Of a stretch of DNA of 55,893 bases, positions 1-7,902 are shown piece after piece; positions within the stretch are counted from its first letter, which is position 1, and each line of letters opens with the position of its first letter. Below the pieces are notes generated by a model. That model was given only the letters and a program-made list of their open reading frames with translations. It made no database searches and was not told where the DNA came from. This stretch comes from Ignavibacteriaceae bacterium (GTDB lineage: Bacteria; Bacteroidota; Ignavibacteria; Ignavibacteriales; Ignavibacteriaceae). A program made the translations under genes and the position numbers. Location: positions 1 to 55,893 of the forward strand of contig JARLHC010000167.1 in assembly GCA_031292455.1 (NCBI GenBank), in the 5' to 3' direction.

Positions 1-327
1 ACCAGGAAAGAGGTAAGTGATTAATAAGGCTTATCTCTTTCAAATAAATGTGAAAAAAGGATGCTCTTAAAAATATCGCTTGACATTTAACATAACAGTT
101 AGGTCGCAACTCCGGAAAAAAGAGAAAAAATAAATAAAATAAATTTTTCGTTGGAACCCGGATTAGTTACCTACAGTAACAGTAGGGGGTATTTAAATTT
201 ATTTTTCCGGAGACAATATGCGATAGATGAACGGGAGATGAGCGAGAGATGAACGGCTTTGTAACGGCTCAGGTACTCTCTCCCGTTAAATGTCTCAGAA
301 TGGATCATCAATACCATTGACTGATGA
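1..327. other. Intergenic region with inverted repeats
   Basis: No gene is seen here. A perfect 11-bp inverted repeat, CTCCGGAAAAA (110-120) and TTTTTCCGGAG (202-212), encloses about 80 AT-rich bases. A second pair, AACGGGAGA (230-238) and TCTCCCGTT (279-287), follows. The layout could be a decayed miniature element or a folded leader, but the window edge hides the context. A short open frame over the end of the MDR gene on the other strand is a shadow. Confidence 0.4.
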
Positions 328-1263
328 TCAATTTTTGATTTTAATCACAACCTTCCCTCTTGGATGCCCTTCCCCTAAATGTTTCAAGGCTTCAAGCGTC
401 TGGTTCAGCGGGAATACTTTATCAATCTGGGTTTTTACCTTCCCGGTGCTCACCAATTCCGCCAGGCGGATAAGGTACTGCGTATTTGTATTAGTTAATT
501 GTCCAATAGCTGTCACATTAAGTTTTTTAGCCAATTCCGGATCGGCAGGCGCCAGCAGACTTACAATGATTCCGCCTTGCTTCAGTACCTTTAACGATTT
601 ATTGGTTGTCTCTCCGCTAACCAGGTCAAGCACAGCATCATAATCTTTCAGCATCTCCTCAAACTTTTCGCTTCGGAAATCAATCACCAGATCTGCACCT
701 AAACCTTTAACATAATCCTTATCCTTTGAGCTTGCAGTAGCAGCAACATAACCGCCGAGACTTTTTGCAATCTGTACAGCCAATGAACCGATGCCTCCCG
801 CGGCTCCATGGATAAGGATCTTCTGACCTGCTTTAAGTTTAATATGCTCTTCCAGTGCTTGTAAAGCGCTTACACCTGCCAGCGGCAGGGAAGCTGCCTC
901 TGTAAAACTGATATGATTTGGCTGAAGTGCTGTATTCCCGGCATTGGCAGCAACAAACTGCGCTAATGAACCTGAGCCTCCGTTCAGAACAATTGCCTGC
1001 CCGTATACTCTTCCTCCAATCTTAAAATCTGATACACCCTCCCCAACCTGGACAACTACGCCGGAAAAGTCCCCGCCTAAAGTTGCAGGAAGATGCACCA
1101 TATCTTTTAGATACCCTGCGGCTATTCCTTTATCTACCGGATTAAGACTCGCCGCATAAACCTCCACAAGCACCTGGTTGGCAGCAAGTGTAGGTTTAGT
1201 AGCATTATTATTTATTGTTAACTTTTCGTAACCACCGAATGAATTTATCTGAACTGCAATCAT
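328..1263 (-). CDS. NAD(P)-dependent MDR-family (quinone oxidoreductase-like) reductase
   Basis: A 311-aa medium-chain dehydrogenase/reductase of the zinc-independent quinone-oxidoreductase type, expected to reduce quinones or enones with NADPH in the cytoplasm. The N-terminal GroES-like half carries the usual LGGDFSGVV motif near residue 62. The Rossmann half carries HGAAGGIGS (152-160), the nucleotide-binding loop. Structural zinc cysteines are not seen, which fits the zinc-free branch. The start at 1263 is chosen because GGAG lies 6 bases upstream; the open frame extends further 5' but without family sequence. It stands alone, with no operon partner. Substrate cannot be told from sequence. 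Confidence 0.85.
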   Translation of the reverse strand: MIAVQINSFGGYEKLTINNNATKPTLAANQVLVEVYAASLNPVDKGIAAGYLKDMVHLPATLGGDFSGVVVQVGEGVSDFKIGGRVYGQAIVLNGGSGSLAQFVAANAGNTALQPNHISFTEAASLPLAGVSALQALEEHIKLKAGQKILIHGAAGGIGSLAVQIAKSLGGYVAATASSKDKDYVKGLGADLVIDFRSEKFEEMLKDYDAVLDLVSGETTNKSLKVLKQGGIIVSLLAPADPELAKKLNVTAIGQLTNTNTQYLIRLAELVSTGKVKTQIDKVFPLNQTLEALKHLGEGHPRGKVVIKIKN

Positions 1264-1359
1264 CATATACTCCTTTTTATAAAGTATCGAAAAATAGCAT
1301 TTCTGTTTATAAAAAAAGATGTCCTGTGAGACAGCTAACAGTTCAATAACTCTACTCAT

Positions 1360-1685
1360 GAAAAAATTCGGTAAGCAAGCATACTAGAGGCACCAACACA
1401 GATACCTAAATCCACTCAGCCCCAACTAACAAATGACTATTAACCACCTAACAATTACCTAAGGACCAACTAACAAATGTGTAAGAAAATGCAAAACTCC
1501 TGCCGATGAATTTGAGCCTACCCGAACAGAATATCAAAAAATAAGATAAAGTTAATTCTTTGGGAAGGCACAAATAGGAAAAGATATTTTAGTCGTAGAA
1601 AGAGTTCAAAGTATTTAAATATTTGTCAAGATTAGATAGAATTTAAAAATAATAGACAAATTATAATTAAATAATTTATTCAGTT
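1360..1685. other. Intergenic region, no gene seen
   Basis: An AT-rich gap between the ends of neighbouring minus-strand genes. The 14-mer CCAACTAACAAATG occurs twice, at 1422-1435 and 1466-1479, in a C/A-rich stretch. No open frame, tRNA or clear terminator is visible. Confidence 0.4.
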
Positions 1686-2414
1686 TTAATAAACTGGTAT
1701 TATAGAAAGAATTTTATTCGATTTCTTAAGGTTATGTTTCATACATAGAATCCTAACATTTTTGGCACTAAGACTTGTTCCTCCTTTAGAGTACGGAAGC
1801 TCATGGTCATAGTGTAAATTTTCAGTTGATCCGCATATAACGCATCTACCTTTATCTCTTTTCCACACTTCAATTTTTACCTCAGAAGGAATTAATCTTG
1901 TATGGATGTCATAATATTTTTCTTTGAATTTTTTAATTTCAACCGGCTGAAGGAAATATTTGAATACCTTTCTTTTTCCGGTAAATACAATTTTAGCATC
2001 GATTAAATTGAAATATCCTTTATAGCACCAGATTCCATCTTTCAATTTCTCATAAACTTTTACTTTATGTGCTTCAGAAATAATTCCTTGCTTAAAAGCA
2101 TGTGCTGCTGTAAAGAATTTACCATTTTCAGTCAGGGTGCCATTTTTAGAATTAAGAGGTTGATCGGAATTTTTTGGGTCTAGGCACTCATTCTTAGGCG
2201 CATCATGCCCTTCGTAAATCAAGGTGTTGGTAGCTTTATCAAACTCATCTTCATAGGGAGCTCCTTTCCTTAGGGACATAAGAAAAATTGAATATTGGGG
2301 CTTAATCTTAAAGTTCATTCCCCTTTGTAGATTAACTCCTTCAGCAGCTACCAATTCAGCATAGGAAATAATATCATCGACTTGAAGAGATGATTTAAAG
2401 GAAAGAAGATTCAT
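1686..2414 (-). CDS. HNH endonuclease domain protein
   Basis: A 242-aa protein with a C-terminal HNH nuclease module at about 190-233: a CxxC pair (RCVICG), then YDHELPYSKGG carrying the catalytic DH, then a second zinc pair with spacing CMKH and N in NLKKSNK. This is the classical HNH arrangement seen in McrA-like and many stand-alone DNases. The N-terminal 180 residues are not recognised and may set specificity. The start at 2414 (MNLLSF) is preferred because AGGAAT precedes it; an upstream Met lacks a ribosome site. It stands alone, so a restriction or DNA-damage role is only possible, not shown. Confidence 0.75.
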   Translation of the reverse strand: MNLLSFKSSLQVDDIISYAELVAAEGVNLQRGMNFKIKPQYSIFLMSLRKGAPYEDEFDKATNTLIYEGHDAPKNECLDPKNSDQPLNSKNGTLTENGKFFTAAHAFKQGIISEAHKVKVYEKLKDGIWCYKGYFNLIDAKIVFTGKRKVFKYFLQPVEIKKFKEKYYDIHTRLIPSEVKIEVWKRDKGRCVICGSTENLHYDHELPYSKGGTSLSAKNVRILCMKHNLKKSNKILSIIPVY

Positions 2415-2615
2415 ATGATTATTCCTATTTATAAATAATTTTATAGCACACAAGTTGAAAGTTCTATAATATGTTATTGAAGAGCAATGGGGGCTAAAAA
2501 TTAAATTCTTCTTTACAACTCACGTTCCATAGAGAGGATTCTATTTCTTCAAAATCCTAAATTTCAGACACTATATAATATTGTTTATCTATTAACAATT
2601 TATTCCCCCTTTCAT

Positions 2616-2623
2616 TATATTTG
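2616..2623 (+). promoter_or_regulatory. Candidate Bacteroidota -7 box
   Basis: TATATTTG matches the Bacteroidota -7 consensus TAnnTTTG and lies 36 bp before the start of the membrane-protein pair. A good -33 TTTG at the usual spacing is not seen, so the call is tentative. Confidence 0.35.
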
Positions 2624-2658
2624 TTCACCTGCTTATAAACAAACTGATCGGAGGCGCT

Positions 2659-3054
2659 ATGTACGAACACGGTTACAGTGATTCAGTTTTATTCGCTTTG
2701 CTCAGCTCGGGCATTTTCCTCTTGATTCTTTTCCTCTTCATTATTTTGATGATTGTCTGTACTTGGATTGTATATTCCAAGGCGGACAGGCCGGGGTGGG
2801 CAAGTATTATTCCCATCTATAACACTGTCGTACTTCTGGATATTGTTCAGAAACCTATCTGGTGGATAATATTATTTTTTATCCCCTGCGTAAATATTGT
2901 TTTCATCTTTATCGTCTATATTGAACTGGCAAATGTCTTCGGAAAGGGTACCGGATTTGGATTGGGACTCATATTCCTCCCCTTTATCTTCTGGCCTATA
3001 CTTGCTTTCGGCTCGGCACAATACGAGGGATATAGAATCAATAATGTTCTCTGA
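2659..3054 (+). CDS. DUF5684-type small membrane protein
   Basis: A 131-aa integral membrane protein with about four hydrophobic segments. The pattern KADRPGWASIIPIYN after the first long segment, then a GxGxGFGLGLIFLPFIFWPILAFG stretch near the C-terminus, is that of the DUF5684 family, which is of unknown function. GGAGG lies just before the ATG. The stop overlaps the next gene by 11 bp, so the two are probably translated together. No catalytic residues are apparent. Confidence 0.7.
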   Translation: MYEHGYSDSVLFALLSSGIFLLILFLFIILMIVCTWIVYSKADRPGWASIIPIYNTVVLLDIVQKPIWWIILFFIPCVNIVFIFIVYIELANVFGKGTGFGLGLIFLPFIFWPILAFGSAQYEGYRINNVL

Positions 3055-3412
3055 TTCCCTGAAACAGTTTCTTAAGAGTAAACGCGGATTCATCCTTCTG
3101 ATATCTGCCTTTACTCTTTTCCTTTTCTTTGCAAATCCCTTCTCCTCTGTTATTTTTATTCCGTGCTGGTTCAAAGTATTAACCGGACTTAAATGTCCTG
3201 CCTGCGGCGGCCTCAGGGCTCTGCATCTGATTCTTCATGGAAATATCCGGGATGGATTAAAATATAATTTGCTCCTTGCATCAGCTCCATTTATTCTGTT
3301 TGCCATATATAAAAAAATAAATTTCAATTCCTTGAAATTTATTCTCCCGGTTATTATTATTTTGATCCTATTTACCTGGCTCCGGAATTCATCAGCTTAT
3401 CCCTTTTATTAA
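3044..3412 (+). CDS. DUF2752 membrane protein
   Basis: A 122-aa protein with an N-terminal membrane helix, the hallmark CPACGGLRALHLILHG motif (CPxCGxxRA of DUF2752) and two C-terminal hydrophobic segments. Function of the family is unknown; the paired cysteines may bind metal or be redox active. The ATG at 3044 overlaps the end of the DUF5684 gene, and DUF2752 proteins often sit beside small membrane proteins of this kind. The last codons run into the direct repeat that begins at 3401, and the TAA leads directly into a terminator hairpin. Confidence 0.75.
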   Translation: MFSDSLKQFLKSKRGFILLISAFTLFLFFANPFSSVIFIPCWFKVLTGLKCPACGGLRALHLILHGNIRDGLKYNLLLASAPFILFAIYKKINFNSLKFILPVIIILILFTWLRNSSAYPFY

Positions 3413-3486
3413 AAAAGGCGCCTGTGCTTTTCAACTCTGCGCCTTTTTATATCCAACCGTGCTCGGACCGTAGCTCGGTTCATACT
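3401..3486 (+). repeat. Direct repeat, copy 1 (left of MNT-HEPN)
   Basis: 86 bp almost identical to 4770-4851, differing by a 4-base GTGC insertion after CCAACC. It includes the last codons of the DUF2752 gene, a symmetric terminator, and the phrase CTCGGACCGTAGCTCGGTTC. The two copies enclose only the MNT-HEPN pair, so they look like a duplication created when that pair arrived. Confidence 0.9.
3412..3448 (+). terminator. Bidirectional intrinsic terminator, copy 1
   Basis: AAAAAGGCGC (3412-3421) pairs with GCGCCTTTTT (3439-3448). The A-tract/T-tract symmetry lets it act in both directions. It directly follows the DUF2752 stop codon. Confidence 0.8.
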
Positions 3487-3568
3487 CTATTTCCCTTATT
3501 ATTTACAGAAAGATTTAATCGCAAATGCCCAATTGTCAGTAACCCGCGCTTATCAGGAATAATTGTCC

Positions 3569-3635
3569 CTTGAACTTTATTTATAAACTCCTTACGTTTG
3601 TTTCTAAAAGGAAACATATGTTTCTAAAAGGAAAC
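3569..3635 (+). promoter_or_regulatory. MNT-HEPN promoter with two tandem operators
   Basis: The -33 element TTG (3570-3572), a 20-bp spacer and -7 TACGTTTG (3593-3600) fit the Bacteroidota consensus. Starting on the last base of the -7 box are two identical 16-bp palindromic sites, GTTTCTAAAAGGAAAC, at 3600-3615 and 3620-3635, with GTTTC/GAAAC arms. Their 20-bp phasing puts them on one DNA face. The second site also contains the AAGGA ribosome site of the antitoxin gene. This is the layout of an autorepressed toxin-antitoxin operon, with the HTH of the MNT protein as likely binder. Confidence 0.7.
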
Positions 3636-3642
3636 AATCATT

Positions 3643-4284
3643 ATGATGATAAATAAAGTGCTAAATGAAATCTTCTCTGCGCGCTCAAATGTTACAATAA
3701 TGCGTACTATGAAAAATTCCTTAGTAGGTTTATCAGGAAGGGAAATTTCCAGGATGGCAGGTATAAGCCCTAAAACTTGTCTTGAAACCCTTACTACATT
3801 AGAGAGTCTTGGCCTGGTTAATAGAATCCGGGGGGGAAGAGATCATTTATTCTCATTTAATCGTAATAATTATCTTGTTAAAAAATTGATACTCCCTCTG
3901 TTGGATGCCGAATCAGGCTACCGTGAATCAATATTCAAAAGGATTTCCACAGTTTTAGTATTGCATAGTGTGGGTGTATATCTATTTGGAAGTGTTGCCA
4001 GGGGAGAAGAGACAATTGAAAGTGATTTTGATATTTGTATTTTATATAAGAATGAAACTTCTAAAATCTGGCTTGAATATCTGGTCTCAAGACTCATTCC
4101 ATTAATGTACAAAAATTATGGAATAAACATCGCCCCCTTTTATCTGTCGGTAAATGATTTTGTTGACCGTGCACAACATAATAAATCACCGGTACCTGAA
4201 ATAATCAAAGATGGAATTGTAATATCCGGAATCCAAATAAAAAGGTTGCTAAATGGTAAGAAAAGCACAAAAGTTAACGATTGA
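3643..4284 (+). CDS. HTH-nucleotidyltransferase (MNT-type antitoxin)
   Basis: 213 aa. Residues about 1-70 form a winged helix-turn-helix (GREISRMAGISPKTCLETLTTLESLGLV). Residues about 100-200 form a minimal nucleotidyltransferase with an exact GS-x10-DxD signature: G116, S117, D128, D130. In MNT/HepT systems the MNT protein adenylylates and so silences the HEPN toxin. Here the added DNA-binding domain suggests that it also represses its own promoter, which carries tandem palindromes. The gene overlaps the HEPN gene by 32 bp, which ties their translation. The pair lies between direct repeats and looks acquired. Confidence 0.8.
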   Translation: MMINKVLNEIFSARSNVTIMRTMKNSLVGLSGREISRMAGISPKTCLETLTTLESLGLVNRIRGGRDHLFSFNRNNYLVKKLILPLLDAESGYRESIFKRISTVLVLHSVGVYLFGSVARGEETIESDFDICILYKNETSKIWLEYLVSRLIPLMYKNYGINIAPFYLSVNDFVDRAQHNKSPVPEIIKDGIVISGIQIKRLLNGKKSTKVND

Positions 4285-4657
4285 TAGGGCAAAAGCAATA
4301 AATTATAAAATTGTAGCAGAAAATTTTTATGACGGTGCTTTAGCAGCTGTAGAATATGAATATTGGAACGCAGCGGGTGTCTTGATTGTACATTCTGCTA
4401 TAGCTTATGGTGATGCAGTTACTATCAAGTTTGGTGGCGTAAAAAGTAAAGGAGAGAACCATCAGGCATTGGTTAATCTTTTAGAAAGTCTGATACCTGA
4501 TTCATCCGCTAAGAAAAAGGCCTTGTTACAATTATATAAAATTATTGATTATAAGAATGCCGTCTCTTATAGCGGCGATATCTATGAAAGAGCCGATATT
4601 GATCAACTTTGGAAATATTTGGACAGGTTTCGCCTGGCAGAGCAGCTTTTATTATAA
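4253..4657 (+). CDS. HEPN-domain protein, partner of the MNT protein
   Basis: 134 aa, all-helical, with the HEPN pattern: an amphipathic first helix (KAINYKIVAENFYDGALAAVEYEYWNAAGVLIVHSAIAY), then LLQLYKIIDYKNAVSY and a final helix. HEPN toxins paired with MNT proteins are RNases that use an R-x4-6-H motif. Here the expected place reads YKNAVSYSG, with K for R and no histidine, so the catalytic motif appears lost or changed. It may be an inactive partner, an adaptor, or an unusual toxin. It overlaps the MNT gene and ends before the second direct repeat. Confidence 0.7.
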   Translation: MVRKAQKLTIDRAKAINYKIVAENFYDGALAAVEYEYWNAAGVLIVHSAIAYGDAVTIKFGGVKSKGENHQALVNLLESLIPDSSAKKKALLQLYKIIDYKNAVSYSGDIYERADIDQLWKYLDRFRLAEQLLL

Positions 4658-4769
4658 ATACCGCGTAATATATTGACCATCTTAAGAGAGCGTCTTTACC
4701 ATGAAAGGATAACCTGGGAATTGCCTGGAAAATCTATTACTTTAACAAAAAAATATATTATCTGCCTGC

Positions 4770-4851
4770 CCCTTTTATTAAAAAAGGCGCCTGTGCTTTT
4801 CAACTCTGCGCCTTTTTATATCCAACCTCGGACCGTAGCTCGGTTCATACT
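4770..4851 (+). repeat. Direct repeat, copy 2 (right of MNT-HEPN)
   Basis: 82 bp matching 3401-3486 except for loss of GTGC. It places an identical terminator between the HEPN gene (+) and dps (-). Before the module arrived there was probably one copy, serving as shared terminator of the DUF2752 gene and dps. Confidence 0.9.
4781..4817. terminator. Bidirectional intrinsic terminator, copy 2
   Basis: AAAAAGGCGC (4781-4790) pairs with GCGCCTTTTT (4808-4817). It lies between convergent genes (HEPN on +, dps on -) and can end both. Confidence 0.8.
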
Positions 4852-4905
4852 TTATATATTCTGTTTCTTACTAGCCCTTATTTACTGCCCCGATAATATT
4901 ATAAT

Positions 4906-5376
4906 TTATAAATGTGCTCGTAAGAACCAGGCCATCTTCTCATGCTCTTCCATTAGCCCGGTTATAAAATCGCATGTTCCTGCATCATGATATTCATCTG
5001 CAAAACGGTTTATGTTCTCCCGCAGTTTTACAATAATCGCTTCATGATCCTCTAATAGCTCATGAATAAATCCATGACTGTCATTTTTCTCACGGGTAGC
5101 TTCCGTTAATTGAGTAAGACCTAAAAATTGTTTCAATGATGCGGGTGGAAAATGCCCCAGTTGACGGATCCGTTCAGCAACCTTATCTATAAAATCGTCC
5201 AGTTGCTCATACTGACCTTCAAAAAACTTGTGTTTCTCAAAAAAGTCTTTGCCTTCTACATTCCAATGCGCATTTCTTGTCTTGGTGTAGAGTACATATT
5301 CGTCAGACAGTATATTTGATAATTCATTTGCAACTGCCTGTGTGTTCTTTACTTCTATTCCGATATTTGCCTTCAT
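4906..5376 (-). CDS. dps: Dps-family DNA-protection ferritin
   Basis: 156 aa, the usual Dps length. Dps proteins form 12-subunit shells that oxidise and store iron with peroxide, protecting DNA in starvation and oxidative stress. The ferroxidase ligands of the family are visible: H37 in AHWNV, H49, and D64 and E68 in DKVAERI. The N-terminus is short with few lysines, so DNA binding through a tail is not evident. AAGGAAT precedes the ATG at 5376. It is convergent with the MNT-HEPN pair and shares the terminator inside the second direct repeat. Confidence 0.9.
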   Translation of the reverse strand: MKANIGIEVKNTQAVANELSNILSDEYVLYTKTRNAHWNVEGKDFFEKHKFFEGQYEQLDDFIDKVAERIRQLGHFPPASLKQFLGLTQLTEATREKNDSHGFIHELLEDHEAIIVKLRENINRFADEYHDAGTCDFITGLMEEHEKMAWFLRAHL

Positions 5377-5683
5377 ATTATTCCTTTTTTTTAGCCATTA
5401 AATTTAGAAGTCATTGCCCGGTAAATTCTTGATAAATAACACAGTATTAAATCTTTCCTCTCCTATTCTTTAGTTAATTAGCTATTTCCGTTAACCCCTC
5501 TTTTCCCCCGCTATCTTAATACCACCGTCTGATTTCTTCTGATGAAGCGAATAATTTTTACATATCCATGACAACTTTTCCCCTCATTAATTCCTATATT
5601 TCTTATGTAGTTTAATGATGATATTATTTGAAAAATATAATTCGGCAATTCCCCCGTTATAATTAAATTATGAGGAGGATACT

Positions 5684-6211
5684 ATGTACCGTTATTTGCT
5701 GATCGTATCCGTTGGCTTATTTCTTTTCTACTCCTCCCCTGGATTTTCGCAGGATGACTCTCAGCAGCAATCCCAACCTCAGTTGCAGGCAGATGAACCG
5801 TACCTGCTCTCCCCGAACAGCATCTATGTAGAAGCTTTGGGAAGTGGTCTGTTTTACTCTGTTAACTACGACCGGCTGTTCAGCCACAATATCGGAGGAA
5901 GAATTGGTATTGGCCTTCTGTCCGATGGCCTTAATTCCTTGTACTTTATTCCTGTTACATTAAATTATTTGATAGGAAAAGGAAACTCAAAACTCGAATT
6001 AGGTGCCGGGGTTACAATCGTAGCTGCAGATATTGACTTATTTGGAACCGGGCATAGAACAAGCGGAAGTCTGGTCCTTGGTACCGCCATTATTGGTTAT
6101 AGATATCAGCCGGCCGATGGAGGTTTTCTTTTTAGAATCGGCTTTACTCCATTGTTCTCTGAATTTGGCTCCTTACCTTGGGGTGGATTAAGTCTTGGCG
6201 GCACTTTCTGA
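5684..6211 (+). CDS. Putative outer-membrane beta-barrel protein
   Basis: 175 aa. Residues 1-22 form a signal peptide ending FSQ-D. After a Q-rich linker come alternating hydrophobic strands with Gly/Tyr patterns (YVEALGSGLFYSVNYDRLF, GGRIGIGLL, KLELGAGVTIVA, GGFLFRIGFTPLF), typical of small eight-strand barrels and OmpW-like proteins in this phylum. GAGGAGG gives a strong ribosome site. It stands alone and is convergent with the NmrA-like gene. Ligand and role are unknown. Confidence 0.55.
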   Translation: MYRYLLIVSVGLFLFYSSPGFSQDDSQQQSQPQLQADEPYLLSPNSIYVEALGSGLFYSVNYDRLFSHNIGGRIGIGLLSDGLNSLYFIPVTLNYLIGKGNSKLELGAGVTIVAADIDLFGTGHRTSGSLVLGTAIIGYRYQPADGGFLFRIGFTPLFSEFGSLPWGGLSLGGTF

Positions 6212-6233
6212 TAATTCAATATGTCAGCATATT

Positions 6234-7094
6234 CTATTTCCATGAAGCCGCGTAGTCCTTCGCATATTGGTCAAATAAAATTAGCGGACGCTTAAGAACT
6301 GATTCTGCATCAGGCGAAATTGGTGCGCATAACCCCTTCCTTATTTTTCTGTAAAACTCAGTCCATCGTTCTATCAGGCCGCTTGGAATTCCTCCTTTCA
6401 CAAGTGCCTCTCGTGCTGTGTCCTCACTGATTGGTATGTATAAAATCTCTTTCCCCGCAGCTCTTGAAATCTTCTCGGTTGCCTGGAAAAAACTTAGTGA
6501 TTCATTCCCCGTTAATGTATAAGCCTTTCCTTCATGACCGGCCTCTGTTAACGATGCAAATCCAACTGCGGCTACATCACGCGAATCGATAAACGATATC
6601 CCCGCATCTGCTGCCGGAAGATGCAACGCCCCTGTCGCTTTGATGTCCGCATACATCGGCCCCGAATCTAAGTTTTGCATGAACCAGTTCGGCCTGAGAT
6701 GTGTATATGCTATGCCGGATTCTTCAATGTCCTTCTCAAGTATTCTCAGCATAAAAGTCTCATCCTGTTCAACTCCCATTGCCGTTAGCGCTACAATATG
6801 TCTAATCTTCATCTTCTTTGCTTCTTCAATTAACGGCTTCGCTGCTTTATCTGAATGATTGTCACCGGGACGTACTACCAGGAATATTTTCTCTACCCCG
6901 GCAAGTGCACCCGCAAAGGTTTGAGGCCGGTCATAGTCAAATTCCACTGCTTCAACTGAATTATCAAACCTTGATGAAATTTTAGTGGGGTTCCGCGTAA
7001 CAGCCCGTACTGCTTCACCATGCTTGGTTAGTAACTTAACTACTTCACTGCCAACTCTGCCTGTGGCCCCGATAACAAGTATTCGTTTGGACAT
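6234..7094 (-). CDS. NmrA-like NAD(P)-binding SDR protein
   Basis: 286 aa, atypical short-chain dehydrogenase of the NmrA/HSCARG/QOR2 group. The Rossmann signature GATGRVGS lies at 9-16, with the basic cluster TRNP at about 37 that favours NADP. The family contains NADPH-quinone reductases (QorB-like) and redox sensors; the classical catalytic YxxxK is not evident. GGGAG precedes the ATG by 5 bases. It is transcribed away from the efflux operon. A detoxification role is possible but is inference. Confidence 0.8.
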   Translation of the reverse strand: MSKRILVIGATGRVGSEVVKLLTKHGEAVRAVTRNPTKISSRFDNSVEAVEFDYDRPQTFAGALAGVEKIFLVVRPGDNHSDKAAKPLIEEAKKMKIRHIVALTAMGVEQDETFMLRILEKDIEESGIAYTHLRPNWFMQNLDSGPMYADIKATGALHLPAADAGISFIDSRDVAAVGFASLTEAGHEGKAYTLTGNESLSFFQATEKISRAAGKEILYIPISEDTAREALVKGGIPSGLIERWTEFYRKIRKGLCAPISPDAESVLKRPLILFDQYAKDYAASWK

Positions 7095-7212
7095 AAAAAC
7101 TCCCGTTTATTTGCAGAAAATCATGTAAATGAACTCTAATTCATACATTAAATATAATTCCAATTTCGGAAATAGAATAACTCATTACCCGTTGTTTCCT
7201 GTTATTAGATAG

Positions 7213-7267
7213 TTGTATTTACAATATTTAATTTGTATATTTCGACCTATCAAGTAAAACGGTCGAA
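7213..7267 (+). promoter_or_regulatory. Promoter and operator of the tetR-emrAB-tolC operon
   Basis: TTG (7213-7215), 20 bp, then TATATTTC (7236-7243) gives a Bacteroidota-type promoter. The inverted repeat TTCGACC (7241-7247) and GGTCGAA (7261-7267) overlaps the -7 box and ends three bases before the tetR ATG. This is the expected site for repression by the TetR protein. Confidence 0.7.
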
Positions 7268-7270
7268 ACA

Positions 7271-7879
7271 ATGAACGAAACATTATCAAAGGAAAAGGAA
7301 GAGCAGATTATTCTTGCCGCCAGAAAGGTCTTTGCCCGCTTTGGCTACTCAAAGACTACTATGGAAGATATTTCCGTTGAAATGGATATGGGAAAAGCTT
7401 CATTGTATTACTATTTCCCAACAAAAGAGAACCTTTTCCATGCCGCTATCCTCTATGAACAGGAAGAGTTTATTAAAAGAATGGGACTCCTCTTAAAGAA
7501 ACAGAAAACTGCAGAGGAAAAATTAAAGGCCTATGTAGAGGAAAGATTGAAGTTCTTTCAGGAACTCGTTAACCTCGGTACCCTCTCTTATAATCCGTTC
7601 CATAACAAACAGTCGGTTTCGATCAAAATGTATGAGTCATTCTCGGAAAAAGAAATTGATACTATTAAAAGCATTATTCAGGAAGGAGAAATGAATGGCG
7701 AATTCATGTCCTCCGTCCCCGCTCACTATCCCGGCCTGCTCGTCCACCTTATTCATGGACTCCGGCTTAGGATTATTAAAACCCTTACCGGCTCAGCTAT
7801 GGATTCTAAAGTTTATAAAGAGCTGCGTAACGAAATGATTATGACTATCGATTTATTTATTAAAGCAATTAAAAATTAA
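7271..7879 (+). CDS. TetR-family repressor of the EmrAB efflux operon
   Basis: 202 aa. Residues about 10-56 form the TetR helix-turn-helix, with the family signature TTMEDISVEMDMGKASLYYYFPTKENLF. The rest is an all-helical ligand domain with no recognised fold. It is the first gene of a four-gene plus-strand operon with short gaps to emrA. The palindrome directly upstream suggests autorepression, with release when a toxic compound binds. Inducer unknown. Confidence 0.85.
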   Translation: MNETLSKEKEEQIILAARKVFARFGYSKTTMEDISVEMDMGKASLYYYFPTKENLFHAAILYEQEEFIKRMGLLLKKQKTAEEKLKAYVEERLKFFQELVNLGTLSYNPFHNKQSVSIKMYESFSEKEIDTIKSIIQEGEMNGEFMSSVPAHYPGLLVHLIHGLRLRIIKTLTGSAMDSKVYKELRNEMIMTIDLFIKAIKN

Positions 7880-7902
7880 AGAGCTAAAGGAGTAATTTAA
7901 CA

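Noticed and set aside
3600-3635. Tandem 20-bp units that might suggest a CRISPR array
   Set aside because: Only two units with a 4-base spacer; palindromic operator sites upstream of a regulator explain them. No CRISPR array was seen in the window.
4673-4990. Plus-strand 105-codon open frame after the HEPN gene
   Set aside because: It runs through the second direct repeat, its terminator and into the antisense of dps; low-complexity hydrophobic translation, no ribosome site.
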